The translations under genes were made by a program, and so were the position numbers. Below, in pieces: positions 15,375-24,338 of a stretch of DNA of 64,000 nt. Below the pieces are notes generated by a model. That model was not told the origin of the DNA. It saw only the letters and a list, made by a program, of their open reading frames with translations, and did not search any database. Position 1 is the stretch's first letter, and each line of letters starts with the position of its first letter. Source of the DNA: Rhodobiaceae bacterium UBA7804. GTDB taxonomy: Bacteria > Pseudomonadota > Alphaproteobacteria > Parvibaculales > Parvibaculaceae. The stretch lies in the NCBI GenBank assembly GCA_002480495.1, contig DLCG01000006.1, positions 144,785 through 208,784 of the forward strand. Direction: 5' to 3'.

Positions 15375-18002
15375 GTGTTGAAGGCGGCAGAAAGCCGGAA
15401 AGAGGGCGTTTTTCGGCGCAGGCTTGGTCTTGTCCCGGTGCTTGGCGCGGCTGCCTTGCCCCTGGCCTTACCCCTGGGTGCCGCTTTCGCCGCATCCGCC
15501 GCCGCCGCGCAGGAAGCGCTGCAACAGCCAAGCACACCCGGCCTCATGGACCAGCTCGCCGTTCTGGGCCTTCCCGCGGAAGCCGCTGCCGAACCCGCCG
15601 TCGCCACCTCCTTCGCCATTGCCGCGGGCCTCGCCTTCGCTGGTCTCCTTGCCGCCATCACGGGCCTTCGCGCCTCCCGCGCCGCGCGCCGCGTCGCGCT
15701 GGAGCGCGAGACGAGCCTTGCCGCCCTCGAAGCGCGTCTCGACGCGGCGGAATCGATCCTCGCCGCCGAGCCCGATGCCGTCTTCATCTGGACGCCGGAA
15801 TCGCTCCGCGCCGCGCCCGGCACCTTCCAGGCCCGGCCCCGTATCGTCGGCTCCACGGCGACGCTGGTCGATCCTTCGTCGGGCGATCTCGATTTCAACT
15901 ACCTGCTGACGCGGCTCGAGCCTGAAAATGCCGGCCGCCTCAACACGGCGGTCCAGCGCCTGCGCACGCGCGGCGCGCGCTTCTCGCTCCATGTTCAGTC
16001 TACGGACGGACGTACCTTCGAGGCCGAAGGCCGCCCCGCCGGCGCGCTCGCCGTTCTCTGGCTGCGCGACGTCACGGGCGAGCGCGCGGAGGTCTCGCGC
16101 CTGAAGGAGCGCCTCCGCCAGGCGGAGTATAGCCGCAGCCGCTTCGAGGAACATCTGATGCAGGCCCCCTTCGCGGCCTGGCGCCGCGATGAGCGGGGCG
16201 ATCTCGTCTGGGTGAACGCGGCCTATGCCCGCGCGGTCGATGCCGCCTCGCCGGAAGACGCGGTCACGCGCGGTCTCGAACTTCTCGGCGAGGAAACTCT
16301 CTCTTCGCTCCGCCGCGCCCTTTTCGACCGCTCCCGCGCCCGCGAGCGCAGCCACGCCATCATGGCGGGCGAGCGCCGTTCGCTCGACATCGTGGAGCAG
16401 CGCCTGTCCGACGGCATCGCCGGCATCGCGATCGACGTTTCCGCGCTCGACGAGGCCGAGGCCGAACTCCGCCGCCACATCGAAAGCCATGCCGCGACCC
16501 TCGACCGCGTGACGACGGCGGTCGCGATCTGCGGTCCGGACAAGCGTCTCACCTTCCGCAACCGCGCCTATGAGACGCTTTGGGGTCTCGATCCGCAATG
16601 GCTCGACGGCGGCCCCTCGGATAGCGAGATCCTCGATGAATTGCGCGCCCGCCGCCGCCTGCCGGAACAGGCGAATTTCCAGGCCTGGAAGCAGGGCCGC
16701 ATGGAGATTTACACTTCGACGGAGCCGGTCGAGGAGTTCTGGCATCTGCCCGACGGGCGCACCGTCAAGCTGCTCGCCCAGGCCCATCCCTTCGGCGGCG
16801 TCATCTATCTTTATGAAAACGTCACCGAGCGGCTCAATCTCGAAAGTTCCTACAACACGCTCGCCCGCGTACAGCGCGAGACGATCGACCATCTCTATGA
16901 AGGCGTCGCCGTCTTCGGGTCCGATGGCTGCCTCAAGCTCTTCAATCCCGCCTTCCTCAACATCTGGGCGCTGGACGAGGAAAAGCTCGAAGGCCAGCCG
17001 CATGTAAACGAGCTGATCGCGCTCTGCCGTCCGCTCATGTCCGACGAGCGCGAATGGGAAGCGCTCAGAAACGGCGTCACCGGCATGTCCGGCATGCGCA
17101 CGCCGCAGACGGGCCGCCTCGACCGGCCGGACGGCACGGTGGTGGATTATGCGATGGTGCCGCTGCCGGATGGCGCGACCCTCATGACCTATGTGGACGT
17201 GACGGATTCGACGCGCATGGAGCAGGCGCTGCGCGATCGCAACGACGCGCTCGAAACGGCGGACAGGCTGAAATCCGAATTCATCAGCCACGTCTCCTAT
17301 CAGTTGCGCACGCCGCTCACGAATATTCTCGGCTTTGGGGAAATTCTCGAGACGGAAATGTTTGGGCCGCTCAATCCGCGCCAGCACGAATACATGCAGG
17401 GCATTCTCGAATCCTCCGAGACGCTGATCGACGTCGTGAACGACATTCTCGACCTCGCCGTCATCGAGGCGGGCGCCATGACGCTCGATCTCTCGGATGT
17501 CGAATTGTCGGAGGTGATCTATGCGGCGGAGGAATTCGCGCAGCGCCCCGCCCAGAAGAACAAGGTGACGTTGAAGGTCGAATGTCCGAAGGATATCGGC
17601 ACCGTCCGCGCGGACGAAAAGCGCATCAAGCAGATCATGATCAACCTGCTGTCCAACTCGCTCGCCTTCACGAGCCCCGGCGACGGCATCGTCATCGGCG
17701 CCGCGCGGCATGAAAATTCGGTCGAGCTCTATGTCGAGGACACAGGGGTCGGCATCAAGCCGGAATTCCAGGGCAATGTTTTCGACCGCTTCGAGGCGCA
17801 TGGCGGGTCGGATCGCCGCCGCGGCGCTGGCCTCGGCCTTTCGCTGGTCCGTTCCTTCGTGGAGCTGCATGGCGGCTGGGTCACGCTCGAAAGCGCCCCC
17901 GATGTCGGCACGCGCGTCACCTGCCACCTGCCGGTCCGCGCCGCCCCGCCCGCCGCGGGCGTCACTTCCGCGCCCGCGCCGACGCGCGTGGAAGCGGGCT
18001 GA
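15375..18002 (+). CDS. divL: DivL-like PAS pseudokinase with Tyr in place of the H-box His
   Basis: About 875 residues. The N-terminus has a signal-like hydrophobic stretch and a second helix (AIAAGLAFAGLLAAITG). Several PAS-type domains follow, then a HisKA region with SEFISHVSYQLRTPLTNIL. The usual phosphoacceptor His is Tyr here (residue 642), as in Caulobacter DivL (Tyr550). The ATPase domain is complete (IMINLLSNSLAFTS, VEDTGVGI, GAGLGLSLVRSFVELHGG). DivL acts as a scaffold/allosteric regulator of CckA in the CtrA cell-cycle pathway. The GTG at 15375 has GGAAGGGG eight bases upstream; TTG at 15321 is an alternative. Its position after ahcY fits divL. Confidence 0.88.
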   Translation: MLKAAESRKEGVFRRRLGLVPVLGAAALPLALPLGAAFAASAAAAQEALQQPSTPGLMDQLAVLGLPAEAAAEPAVATSFAIAAGLAFAGLLAAITGLRASRAARRVALERETSLAALEARLDAAESILAAEPDAVFIWTPESLRAAPGTFQARPRIVGSTATLVDPSSGDLDFNYLLTRLEPENAGRLNTAVQRLRTRGARFSLHVQSTDGRTFEAEGRPAGALAVLWLRDVTGERAEVSRLKERLRQAEYSRSRFEEHLMQAPFAAWRRDERGDLVWVNAAYARAVDAASPEDAVTRGLELLGEETLSSLRRALFDRSRARERSHAIMAGERRSLDIVEQRLSDGIAGIAIDVSALDEAEAELRRHIESHAATLDRVTTAVAICGPDKRLTFRNRAYETLWGLDPQWLDGGPSDSEILDELRARRRLPEQANFQAWKQGRMEIYTSTEPVEEFWHLPDGRTVKLLAQAHPFGGVIYLYENVTERLNLESSYNTLARVQRETIDHLYEGVAVFGSDGCLKLFNPAFLNIWALDEEKLEGQPHVNELIALCRPLMSDEREWEALRNGVTGMSGMRTPQTGRLDRPDGTVVDYAMVPLPDGATLMTYVDVTDSTRMEQALRDRNDALETADRLKSEFISHVSYQLRTPLTNILGFGEILETEMFGPLNPRQHEYMQGILESSETLIDVVNDILDLAVIEAGAMTLDLSDVELSEVIYAAEEFAQRPAQKNKVTLKVECPKDIGTVRADEKRIKQIMINLLSNSLAFTSPGDGIVIGAARHENSVELYVEDTGVGIKPEFQGNVFDRFEAHGGSDRRRGAGLGLSLVRSFVELHGGWVTLESAPDVGTRVTCHLPVRAAPPAAGVTSAPAPTRVEAG

Positions 18003-18033
18003 TCCGTCTGACCTTCGCTTTCACAAAACGAAT

Positions 18034-18059
18034 GTCATCCCGGCTTTCGCCGGGATGAC
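18034..18059. repeat. REP-like inverted repeat, possibly terminating divL
   Basis: GTCATCCCGGC and GCCGGGATGAC form perfect 11-bp arms around a four-base loop. A T-rich stretch (ccggtttttttt) follows, so it can act as a terminator. The GTCAyCCCGGC core recurs at 27605 and 30367. Confidence 0.75.
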
Positions 18060-18195
18060 GCCGGTTTTTTTGTGAACCCTTGGGCAAAGGCGCAATTAAT
18101 TCTCCACCGCACCTCAGCGTCTCTGTTTGCAAGAAAGGGCACCTCTTTCGAGACGCCCCCCTTCGCATTCGATCCGCGAAGTCCGGCAAAAGCCC

Positions 18196-18504
18196 TCACA
18201 AAAATATCCTGTAGGGCACGCTCGTCCCGTCCGGCTCCTTGACCTGGAACTCCGCGCCGCGCTCGGCTTCCTGGATCAGCGCCTCGTAGAGCCGCAGCGC
18301 GTTGCGGATCACTTCCGCATAGGAAGCGGCCTCCGTCTTTTCCTTCAGCTGCTGCAGCCGCTCCATCGCCTGCGGCGGCAGTTCGAGCTGCACGCGCGTC
18401 GTGTCGCGCTCTTCCGGGCCGCAGCGCCGCCCGCGTCCGTGGCGGCGCCCGCGCCGGCCCCGGCGGGCTTCCTCTTCCATCTCTTCCTTGCCGCTGTCGC
18501 TCAT
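18196..18504 (-). CDS. Ribbon-helix-helix-like small protein
   Basis: A 102-residue protein. The first 35 residues are Arg/Gly/Glu-rich and probably disordered. The segment RDTTRVQLELPPQAMERLQQLKEKTEAASYAEVIRNALRLYEALI, seen in parts, has the strand-helix-helix pattern of Arc/MetJ/CopG folds: alternating hydrophobic strand, then a helix, then the SYAEVIRNAL second helix. DNA binding is inferred from that pattern. Its ATG overlaps the stop of the upstream membrane protein by four bases, so the two are translationally coupled. No partner toxin is recognisable. Confidence 0.65.
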   Translation of the reverse strand: MSDSGKEEMEEEARRGRRGRRHGRGRRCGPEERDTTRVQLELPPQAMERLQQLKEKTEAASYAEVIRNALRLYEALIQEAERGAEFQVKEPDGTSVPYRIFL

Positions 18505-18929
18505 GCCGCGTCACTCCCCGGGTGGCGGCGTTCGAAGCCGTCTTCGTTCCGGCTCCAGTCGCGATAGTCGAAACTGCGGCGCCTGCGCCGGGGCGGACCC
18601 GCGAGCAGCAGAAGCACCGCGATGACGCCGAGCGTGGCAAGCGGATAGCTCGCCGCCGCTGAAACCAGCGCCACGAGAGCGGCGATCGCCAGGAACAGGA
18701 TGAAGATGCGCGGCATGCCATAGCCGCCATGCCATCCTTCTCGATGCGCGCGCCAGTCGCGCGCCCGGCCGTCCCGGCCGTGACCGCAGCGCCATTCCGC
18801 GCTGAAATCCACGCGCCCGCGCCGCGGTTCTTCCAGCAGCGGAAAATCCTCGCCGACGCCCACCTTGTAGCGCGTGGCGGCTTCAGGCTCCTCCCGGCGC
18901 TCTTCCGCGCCGTCCCGTTCTTCGCTCAT
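18501..18929 (-). CDS. Small membrane protein with charged N-terminal domain
   Basis: A 142-residue protein of unknown function. Residues 1-71 are hydrophilic, rich in Glu, Arg, Trp and His. Two hydrophobic helices at ~73-91 and ~95-111 form a hairpin. A basic Arg run follows (PPRRRRRS), and the tail is charged. The positive residues after helix 2 place both termini in the cytoplasm. It overlaps the downstream RHH-like gene by ATGA, giving a two-gene operon in the accessory stretch between divL and tsaE. Nothing shows its job. Confidence 0.6.
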   Translation of the reverse strand: MSEERDGAEERREEPEAATRYKVGVGEDFPLLEEPRRGRVDFSAEWRCGHGRDGRARDWRAHREGWHGGYGMPRIFILFLAIAALVALVSAAASYPLATLGVIAVLLLLAGPPRRRRRSFDYRDWSRNEDGFERRHPGSDAA

Positions 18930-19111
18930 CTAAGGGTCCTCCTGATCGTGCCGCTCCCCCATGGAGCGGCGATCATCAGTTCTGGATATTTAAATAATCA
19001 AAATATCATCATCATTCAATCCGAAAATACAGAAATTCCGTAAGGCGTTGAAATTCTTGCCCTTTCCCCCTGCGGGAGGGAGCCTGAAAGCTTCTGAAAA
19101 GGAGGCCTCCC

Positions 19112-19855
19112 ATGCCCGCAGCGAAAAGCCGAAAGCCTTACGAACTCTTCTACTGGCCGGGCATTCCCGGCCGGGGCGAATATGTCCGCCTCGCGCTCGA
19201 AGAGGCGGGCGCGCCTTACGTCGATGTCGCCCGCGAGCGCGAGGGCGGCATGGACGAGATGATGGCGCTCATGGAGGCGGAGGGCACGAAGCATCCTGCC
19301 TTCGCGCCGCCCTTCCTGCGCGACGGGCGCGTCGTCGTCGGCCAGGTCGCGGCGATCCTCTTCTATCTCGGCCCTCGCTTGCGGCTCGCGCCGAAGTCCG
19401 AAGTGGCCGCGCTCTGGACGCACCAGATCGAGCTCACCATCACCGACTTCGTGGCCGAAGCCCATGACGTGCATCATCCGGTCGGCGTCGGCCTCTATTA
19501 CGAGGATCAGAAGAAGGAAGCCGCCCGCCGAGCCGAAGAGTTCCGGGGCCAGCGTATCCCGAAATTTCTCGACTGGTTCGAATTGGTGATGGAGGCGAAC
19601 GGCGCGACGAAGGAAAAGCCGCACCTTGTCGGCAGGTCGCTCACCTATGCCGACCTCTCGCTCTTCCACACGGTCGGCGGCCTCAAGCATGCCTTCCCCA
19701 AGGCAATGGGCCGGCTCATGAAGAACCGGCCCCTCGTTTCGTCGCTTCATTCAAAGGTGGGCAAGCGTCCGAAAATCGCCGCCTATATGAAGAGCGGGCG
19801 CCGCCAGCCTTTCGGTGACGGCATCTTCCGCCACTATTCGGAGCTCGACAGATAA
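19112..19855 (+). CDS. Glutathione S-transferase (sigma-like)
   Basis: A 247-residue cytosolic GST. The N-terminal thioredoxin-fold domain starts ELFYWPGIPGRGEYVRLALEEAGAPYVDV, with the catalytic Tyr expected in the LFYWPGIPGRGE region as in sigma/alpha/mu-like enzymes. The GQVAAILFYLGPRLRL segment replaces the usual ESxAI glutathione site. The C-terminal helical domain contains LTYADLSLFHTVGGLKHAFP, with the N-capping-type Asp motif. The RBS AAGGAGG is strong. It conjugates or transfers glutathione; the electrophile is unknown. It converges on sodC. Confidence 0.88.
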   Translation: MPAAKSRKPYELFYWPGIPGRGEYVRLALEEAGAPYVDVAREREGGMDEMMALMEAEGTKHPAFAPPFLRDGRVVVGQVAAILFYLGPRLRLAPKSEVAALWTHQIELTITDFVAEAHDVHHPVGVGLYYEDQKKEAARRAEEFRGQRIPKFLDWFELVMEANGATKEKPHLVGRSLTYADLSLFHTVGGLKHAFPKAMGRLMKNRPLVSSLHSKVGKRPKIAAYMKSGRRQPFGDGIFRHYSELDR

Positions 19856-19880
19856 CCGCCCCTCCCTTGCGGGTAGGGGG

Positions 19881-20441
19881 TCACTCCACCTTCTCGATCA
19901 CCGCGCAGGCAACGCGTCCGCCCGCGCCGCCGATCGGCTGGCTCTTGTGGTCGTCAGGCCCTTCATGGATGACGAGCGCCGATCCGTTTTCGTCCAGCAG
20001 GAAGGCGCGGTCGTCCGCTTCCGTGGCGGTCAGCGTCACGCGGTCGGAATAGAGTTCCGCATTCACCGCGCCGTCCTCCGCCGCATGGATGTTCGGCAGG
20101 TCGCCATCGTCCGGCCCTTCGGGGTTCAGAAGCCCGTGCGGTTCCTTCTCGTCGTGATGCACATGGCTGCCCGATTTCTTGAAGCCTTCGTCCGAGCAGT
20201 CGCCCGTATCGTGGAAATGGATCGCATGCCAGCCTGGCGTCAGCCCCTCCACATTCACGCGAATGACGACGCCGTCCGGTCCCTCGGCAAGGTCCGCCGT
20301 CCCGATGTCGGCGGCGCCCTGCGCCTTGAACGTCCCGGTTGCGAGCGGCGCATGGTTGTCGGCAAGGGCTGGCCCGGCGATAAGCGCGCCGAGAAGGCAG
20401 CTCCCGGCGGCCAGCGGCGCGAGGCGGGGAAATGGCGTCAT
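19881..20441 (-). CDS. sodC: Superoxide dismutase [Cu-Zn], periplasmic
   Basis: Dismutates superoxide in the periplasm. Of 186 residues, 1-27 form a signal peptide with an Ala-Leu-Ala cleavage site before DNHAPL. Copper ligands appear in HAIHFHDTGDC, the shared and zinc ligands in GSHVHHDEKEPHGLLNPEGPDDGDLPN (seen in parts), and the last copper His in ALVIHEGPDDHKSQPIGG. A disulfide is expected between the Cys in TGDC and the Cys in GGRVACAVI. It is divergent from the iorAB genes and convergent with the GST gene. Confidence 0.95.
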   Translation of the reverse strand: MTPFPRLAPLAAGSCLLGALIAGPALADNHAPLATGTFKAQGAADIGTADLAEGPDGVVIRVNVEGLTPGWHAIHFHDTGDCSDEGFKKSGSHVHHDEKEPHGLLNPEGPDDGDLPNIHAAEDGAVNAELYSDRVTLTATEADDRAFLLDENGSALVIHEGPDDHKSQPIGGAGGRVACAVIEKVE

Positions 20442-20562
20442 GAGGGCTCTCCTTTGAAAATCTGTCGCATTCCAGAGAGAAACTAGCCCATTCGCGGGTC
20501 ATGAAAACCCCGCCGCCTGACTTCACGAAGCCGTGAGGAGGGATTTCTCGCTGGCGACCGAA

Positions 20563-20586
20563 TGACCGAAATGTTATTTTTGGTCA
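20563..20586. promoter_or_regulatory. Imperfect palindrome in the sodC-iorA divergent region
   Basis: TGACCgAAAT and ATTTttGGTCA face each other around GTT. A second small dyad, TCACG/CGTGA, lies at 20523-20536. The spot is 48 bp before the iorA ATG. The regulator is unknown. Confidence 0.35.
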
Positions 20587-20633
20587 GTTCCTGCATATGA
20601 GCCTCCAGCCGGACCAGCCAGAAGAGGTCGCCC

Positions 20634-21101
20634 ATGCCCATTTCCCTCACCGTCAACGGAAAGCGCCATGAGCTCGATGTCGAGCCCGAGATGCCGCTTC
20701 TCTGGGTCATCCGCGACGAGCTCGGCCTCACGGGCACGAAGTTCGGCTGCGGCATCGCTGCCTGCGGCGCCTGCACCGTCCATGTGGATGGCGTGGCGAC
20801 GCGCACTTGCGTGACCCCGGTCGAGGTCGTGGACGGCGCGGAAATCACCACCATCGAGGCGCTTGCCGCCTCATCCGGCGCGGGCGAGGGCGAGCTTTCC
20901 GCCCTTCAGGCCGCCTGGGTCGCGAAACAGGTTCCCCAATGCGGCTATTGTCAGTCCGGCATGCTGATGGCCGTTTCGGCGCTTCTTGCCGAAAATCCTC
21001 AGCCTACTGATGAAGATATAGACGCCGCCATAACGAATGTCTGCCGCTGCGGTACCTATCCGCGTATCCGCGCCGCGATCCGCGAAGTCACATCGGCCTG
21101 A
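20634..21101 (+). CDS. iorA: (2Fe-2S)-binding subunit of a molybdenum hydroxylase (IorA-like)
   Basis: A 155-residue small subunit of the isoquinoline 1-oxidoreductase/aldehyde dehydrogenase branch of the xanthine oxidase family. It carries two iron-sulfur clusters: the plant-type motif FGCGIAACGACTVHV with a later Cys in TRTCVTP, and the C-terminal helical-domain motif QCGYCQSGM plus VCRCGTYPRI. It shuttles electrons from the Mo subunit to a membrane acceptor, since no FAD subunit is present. The large subunit follows after 14 bp. The substrate is unknown; the symbol reflects family resemblance only. Confidence 0.88.
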   Translation: MPISLTVNGKRHELDVEPEMPLLWVIRDELGLTGTKFGCGIAACGACTVHVDGVATRTCVTPVEVVDGAEITTIEALAASSGAGEGELSALQAAWVAKQVPQCGYCQSGMLMAVSALLAENPQPTDEDIDAAITNVCRCGTYPRIRAAIREVTSA

Positions 21102-21115
21102 GCGAGGAAAGACAC

Positions 21116-23377
21116 ATGAAACTCGGAAAGCCCACCCGCCGTCAGTTCCTCATCGCCGGTGGCGCCGTTGCGGGCGGCGCGCTCCTCATCGGCTACGCCT
21201 CGTCGGGCCCCTCGCGCCGTGCACAGGCCGATGCCGCCGCCTCGGCTGGCGGCGAACGCTTCGTCACCACCTGGCTCAAGATAGCGCCGGACAACACGGT
21301 CACCGTCTATGTGCCCCATGCCGATATGGGGCAGGGCACGATCACCGCGCTCGCCATGATGGCGGCCGAGGAACTCGATGCCGACTGGTCGCTGGTGCGC
21401 GCCGAACAGGCGCCTGCCGAATCCGCTTTCGCAAACGAGTCGCTCGGCAACCGTTTCGTGCCGGGCGATGGCGTGCCGCCCATGCTGAAGGGTGTCAATG
21501 CCGCCGCCTGGTATCAGGTGGCGAAATTCATGAGCCTTCAGATCACCGGCGGCTCCATGGCGGTCCGCTACACCGGCCAGCACGGCATGCGCACCACGGG
21601 CGCCGCCGCGAAGGAAATGCTGTTGAAGGCGGCCGCTTCGCGCTGGAACTGTTCGCCGTCGGACTGTACCGCCGCGATGAGCATGGTCACGGGCCCCAAG
21701 GGCGAGACCGCCACCTATGGCGAGCTTGCCGCCGACGCCGCCGAATATTCGCCCTCCGCCTCGCCGAAGCTCAAATCGCGAAGCGAATACAAGATCGTCG
21801 GCACGCCGCGTCCCCGCTTCGACATTCCGGGCAAGGTCGATGGCAGCGCGAAATACGGTATCGATGCCCGTCCGGAAGGCCTCCTCTATGCCGCGGTGAG
21901 GCTCGGCCCCGTCTCGCGCTCCACCGTCGTCTCCTATGACGCCTCGCAGGTGCTTTCGCGCCGTGGTGTGAAGAAGGTGGTCGAATTTCCGGGCGGCGTT
22001 GCCGTCGTTGCCGACAATTACTGGCGCGCGAAGGAAGCCGCCGCCGCGCTCGACGTCGAGTTCGACGCCGGCGACAAGGTGAACGTCTCCTCGGAAACGA
22101 TCTTCGCCGCTCAAGCGGAGGCGCTTTCCCGCGAAACGGACGAAGACAAGGAAGTGGGCGATGCCGCCTCCGTCTTCTCCTCCGCGCCTGAAACGGAAGG
22201 CGCGGAAATCGTCTCCGCCGAATACCGCGTGCCCTATCTCGCCCATGCCTGCATGGAACCGATGAACTGCACCGTCTGGATTCGCGACGGCAAGGCCGAT
22301 GTCTGGGTCGGCGTGCAGGACCCGCTCGGCACGCGCGCCCGCATCGCCGATGTCACCGGCATCGACTTCGACAATGTCACCGTGCACCCGATGCTGCTGG
22401 GCGGCGGTTTCGGCCGCCGCATCCCGCTTCGCGAGGGCTTCTTCGATTTCCCGAGCGAGATCGACTTCGCGGCCATCATCGCGAAGGAAGTCGATGCGCC
22501 TGTGAAGCTCGTCTACTCCCGCGAGGATGATATCCAGCACGATGCCTACCGCCCGGCGGTGACGAGCCGCATCCGCGCGGTCGTCGGCCCGGACGGCTAT
22601 CCAACGGCTTACGAAAATCTCTACGTCTACAAGGACGATCCGGAGGAAGCGCCGCATATTCCCTATGGCATCGCGAACCAGTCGATCCGCTATGCCGAGG
22701 TGCCGACGCATATTCCGCGCGGGCCCTGGCGCTCCGTCGCGCATACGCAGCACACTTTCTTTTCCGAAAGCTTCTTCGACGAGCTCGCGCATCGAGCGGG
22801 GAAAGATCCGCTCGAATACCGCCTCGCGCTCCTGAAGGATCAGCCGCGTCATGCCGCCGTGCTGAAGCTCGCGGCGGAAAAGGCCGGCTGGGGAAAGAAA
22901 CTGCCGCAAGGCCACTACCACGGTATCGCCGTGCAGCAGAGCTTCGGCTCCATCGTTGCGGAAGTGGCGGAAGTCTCGATCGAGGATGGCTCTCCCCGCA
23001 TCCACCGCGTGGTGGCCGCTGTCGATTGCGGCCTCGTCGTCCATCCGGACACCGCCGCACAGCAGGTGGAATCGGGCATCATCTACGGGCTCACCGCCGC
23101 TCTCTATGGCGAAATCAGCATCGAGAACGGTGCCGTCGTGCAGACGAACTTCACCGACTACGAGATGCTGCATCTCTCCGAATGCCCGGAGATCGAGGTC
23201 CATTTCGTGGATAGCGATGCGCCCATCGGCGGCCTCGGCGAACCGGCAACGCCCGTCGTCTCCGCCGCCGTGTCGAATGCGATCTTCGCCGCCACCGGCA
23301 CCCGTATCCGCCAGCTCCCCTTCAAGCTGCACGACCTCAGCCAGGTATCGGACAAGTTCGCCCAGGCTGCTGATTAA
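21116..23377 (+). CDS. iorB: Molybdopterin-binding subunit of a molybdenum hydroxylase (IorB-like), Tat-exported
   Basis: A 753-residue catalytic subunit binding molybdopterin-cytosine dinucleotide. It begins with a Tat signal (TRRQFLIAGGAVAGG), so the complex works in the periplasm; the small subunit probably travels with it. Family segments include VYVPHADMGQGTITALAMM, a duplicated Mo-binding half with GGGFGRR, the active-site-side GLGEPATPV near the C-terminus, and YHGIAVQQSFGS. This architecture fits IorB/membrane-bound aldehyde dehydrogenase-type proteins oxidising N-heterocycles or aldehydes. No maturation factor (XdhC type) is adjacent. The substrate is not predictable. Confidence 0.9.
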   Translation: MKLGKPTRRQFLIAGGAVAGGALLIGYASSGPSRRAQADAAASAGGERFVTTWLKIAPDNTVTVYVPHADMGQGTITALAMMAAEELDADWSLVRAEQAPAESAFANESLGNRFVPGDGVPPMLKGVNAAAWYQVAKFMSLQITGGSMAVRYTGQHGMRTTGAAAKEMLLKAAASRWNCSPSDCTAAMSMVTGPKGETATYGELAADAAEYSPSASPKLKSRSEYKIVGTPRPRFDIPGKVDGSAKYGIDARPEGLLYAAVRLGPVSRSTVVSYDASQVLSRRGVKKVVEFPGGVAVVADNYWRAKEAAAALDVEFDAGDKVNVSSETIFAAQAEALSRETDEDKEVGDAASVFSSAPETEGAEIVSAEYRVPYLAHACMEPMNCTVWIRDGKADVWVGVQDPLGTRARIADVTGIDFDNVTVHPMLLGGGFGRRIPLREGFFDFPSEIDFAAIIAKEVDAPVKLVYSREDDIQHDAYRPAVTSRIRAVVGPDGYPTAYENLYVYKDDPEEAPHIPYGIANQSIRYAEVPTHIPRGPWRSVAHTQHTFFSESFFDELAHRAGKDPLEYRLALLKDQPRHAAVLKLAAEKAGWGKKLPQGHYHGIAVQQSFGSIVAEVAEVSIEDGSPRIHRVVAAVDCGLVVHPDTAAQQVESGIIYGLTAALYGEISIENGAVVQTNFTDYEMLHLSECPEIEVHFVDSDAPIGGLGEPATPVVSAAVSNAIFAATGTRIRQLPFKLHDLSQVSDKFAQAAD

Positions 23378-23418
23378 GACGGCGGCGGACTGACCTCGCG
23401 CTGCCCGGCGCCCGGCTT

Positions 23419-23895
23419 CTAGAAGACGAACCAGCCATGGGCGCCGGCCATGGCGCCCGCGATGGTGACGAGGCTCGCCGTCAGCAGCACGGCATGCGCG
23501 CGTTGCACGAAGGCGAAGGTGCCCTCGGGGTCGCGAGCGGCCCGGGTGCGGAACCAGTCATGCAGGAAGAGCGGTTCGGCGATGAAGAGCACGACGGTGA
23601 AGATCGCCCAGACCGCCACCATCGCTTGCATCCACCAATAATCCGCTTCCGCGAAGCGGTACCAGGCATCGAGCTTCCACGTCATGTAGAAGCCGCTGAG
23701 GCCCGCCAGCGTCACCGAGATTTTCGCCTGCGGCGCGAACCGCCCCTCGATCTCCTCGAAAGTCGCCGCGCGTTTCTCCGCCTGCGCGAGGCGGCGCACC
23801 GAGGGCAGCACCACCGCCGTCACGAAGAAGACGCCGCCGATCCAGTGGACCAGCGCGAGAATGTGAAGCACGCGCGCAAGCGTCAGATCGTCCAT
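23419..23895 (-). CDS. Four-helix membrane protein, CopD-like
   Basis: A 158-residue protein with four predicted helices at about 7-30, 55-75, 87-107 and 130-150. Conserved-looking His residues lie in the helices (ILALVHWIGG, the HD after FLH and QRAHAVLL), which suggests a b-type haem protein. The N-terminal LHILALVHWIGGVFF pattern resembles CopD-like and DUF2269-type integral membrane proteins. It lies downstream of the qNOR and SirB2-family genes on the same strand, with a 2-bp gap to the latter, so it may belong to the NO-reductase transcript. The function is not known. Confidence 0.65.
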   Translation of the reverse strand: MDDLTLARVLHILALVHWIGGVFFVTAVVLPSVRRLAQAEKRAATFEEIEGRFAPQAKISVTLAGLSGFYMTWKLDAWYRFAEADYWWMQAMVAVWAIFTVVLFIAEPLFLHDWFRTRAARDPEGTFAFVQRAHAVLLTASLVTIAGAMAGAHGWFVF

Positions 23896-23897
23896 CG

Positions 23898-24305
23898 CTA
23901 CCCCGCGAAGATGCCGGCCGGGTCATGCGCCCGCGCCACGCTGACGATGTAGAGGAAGATGAGAAGCGCCGCCGCCCAGAGCCCGGCCCGTTCCGCTCTC
24001 GTCCGCGCGAAGCGGAAGGCCGCGATGCCGAGCCCCACATAGACGAAGAGCAGCACCACTTTCACGGTCAGCCAGTGATCGATGAAGGGATATTGCTGTA
24101 CCACCGTCATCAGCATCAGCGCGGCGGTCAGCAGCACCGTGTCGATCGTATAGCTCGCGAGTTTCACCGGCATCGACAGGGCGATGCGGCCGGGCATCGC
24201 CCTCTCCCCTGCGAGAAGCGCCGCCCCCCGCAGGAAGAAGAGCGAGCCGCTCAGGATCACGCTCCAGATATGGACGAGCCGGATCTCGGCATAGAACTCG
24301 ATCAT
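23898..24305 (-). CDS. SirB2-like integral membrane protein
   Basis: A 135-residue protein with four hydrophobic helices. The N-terminal half EIRLVHIWSVILSGSLFFLRG and the core TIDTVLLTAALMLM with LTVKVVLLFVYVGLGIAAF match the SirB family pattern (a small haem-b-like membrane protein of unknown role). It lies 33 bp after qNOR and two bases before a second small membrane protein, which suggests an accessory role for the reductase complex. That role is inferred from proximity only. Confidence 0.75.
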   Translation of the reverse strand: MIEFYAEIRLVHIWSVILSGSLFFLRGAALLAGERAMPGRIALSMPVKLASYTIDTVLLTAALMLMTVVQQYPFIDHWLTVKVVLLFVYVGLGIAAFRFARTRAERAGLWAAALLIFLYIVSVARAHDPAGIFAG

Positions 24306-24338
24306 CCGGCTCGCCCTTTCCCTGTCGCCCGTTCCGCC

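Noticed and set aside
15468..17927. Long open frame (819 codons) antisense to divL
   Set aside because: Its composition is that of an antisense shadow, and divL on the other strand has clear kinase and PAS motifs.
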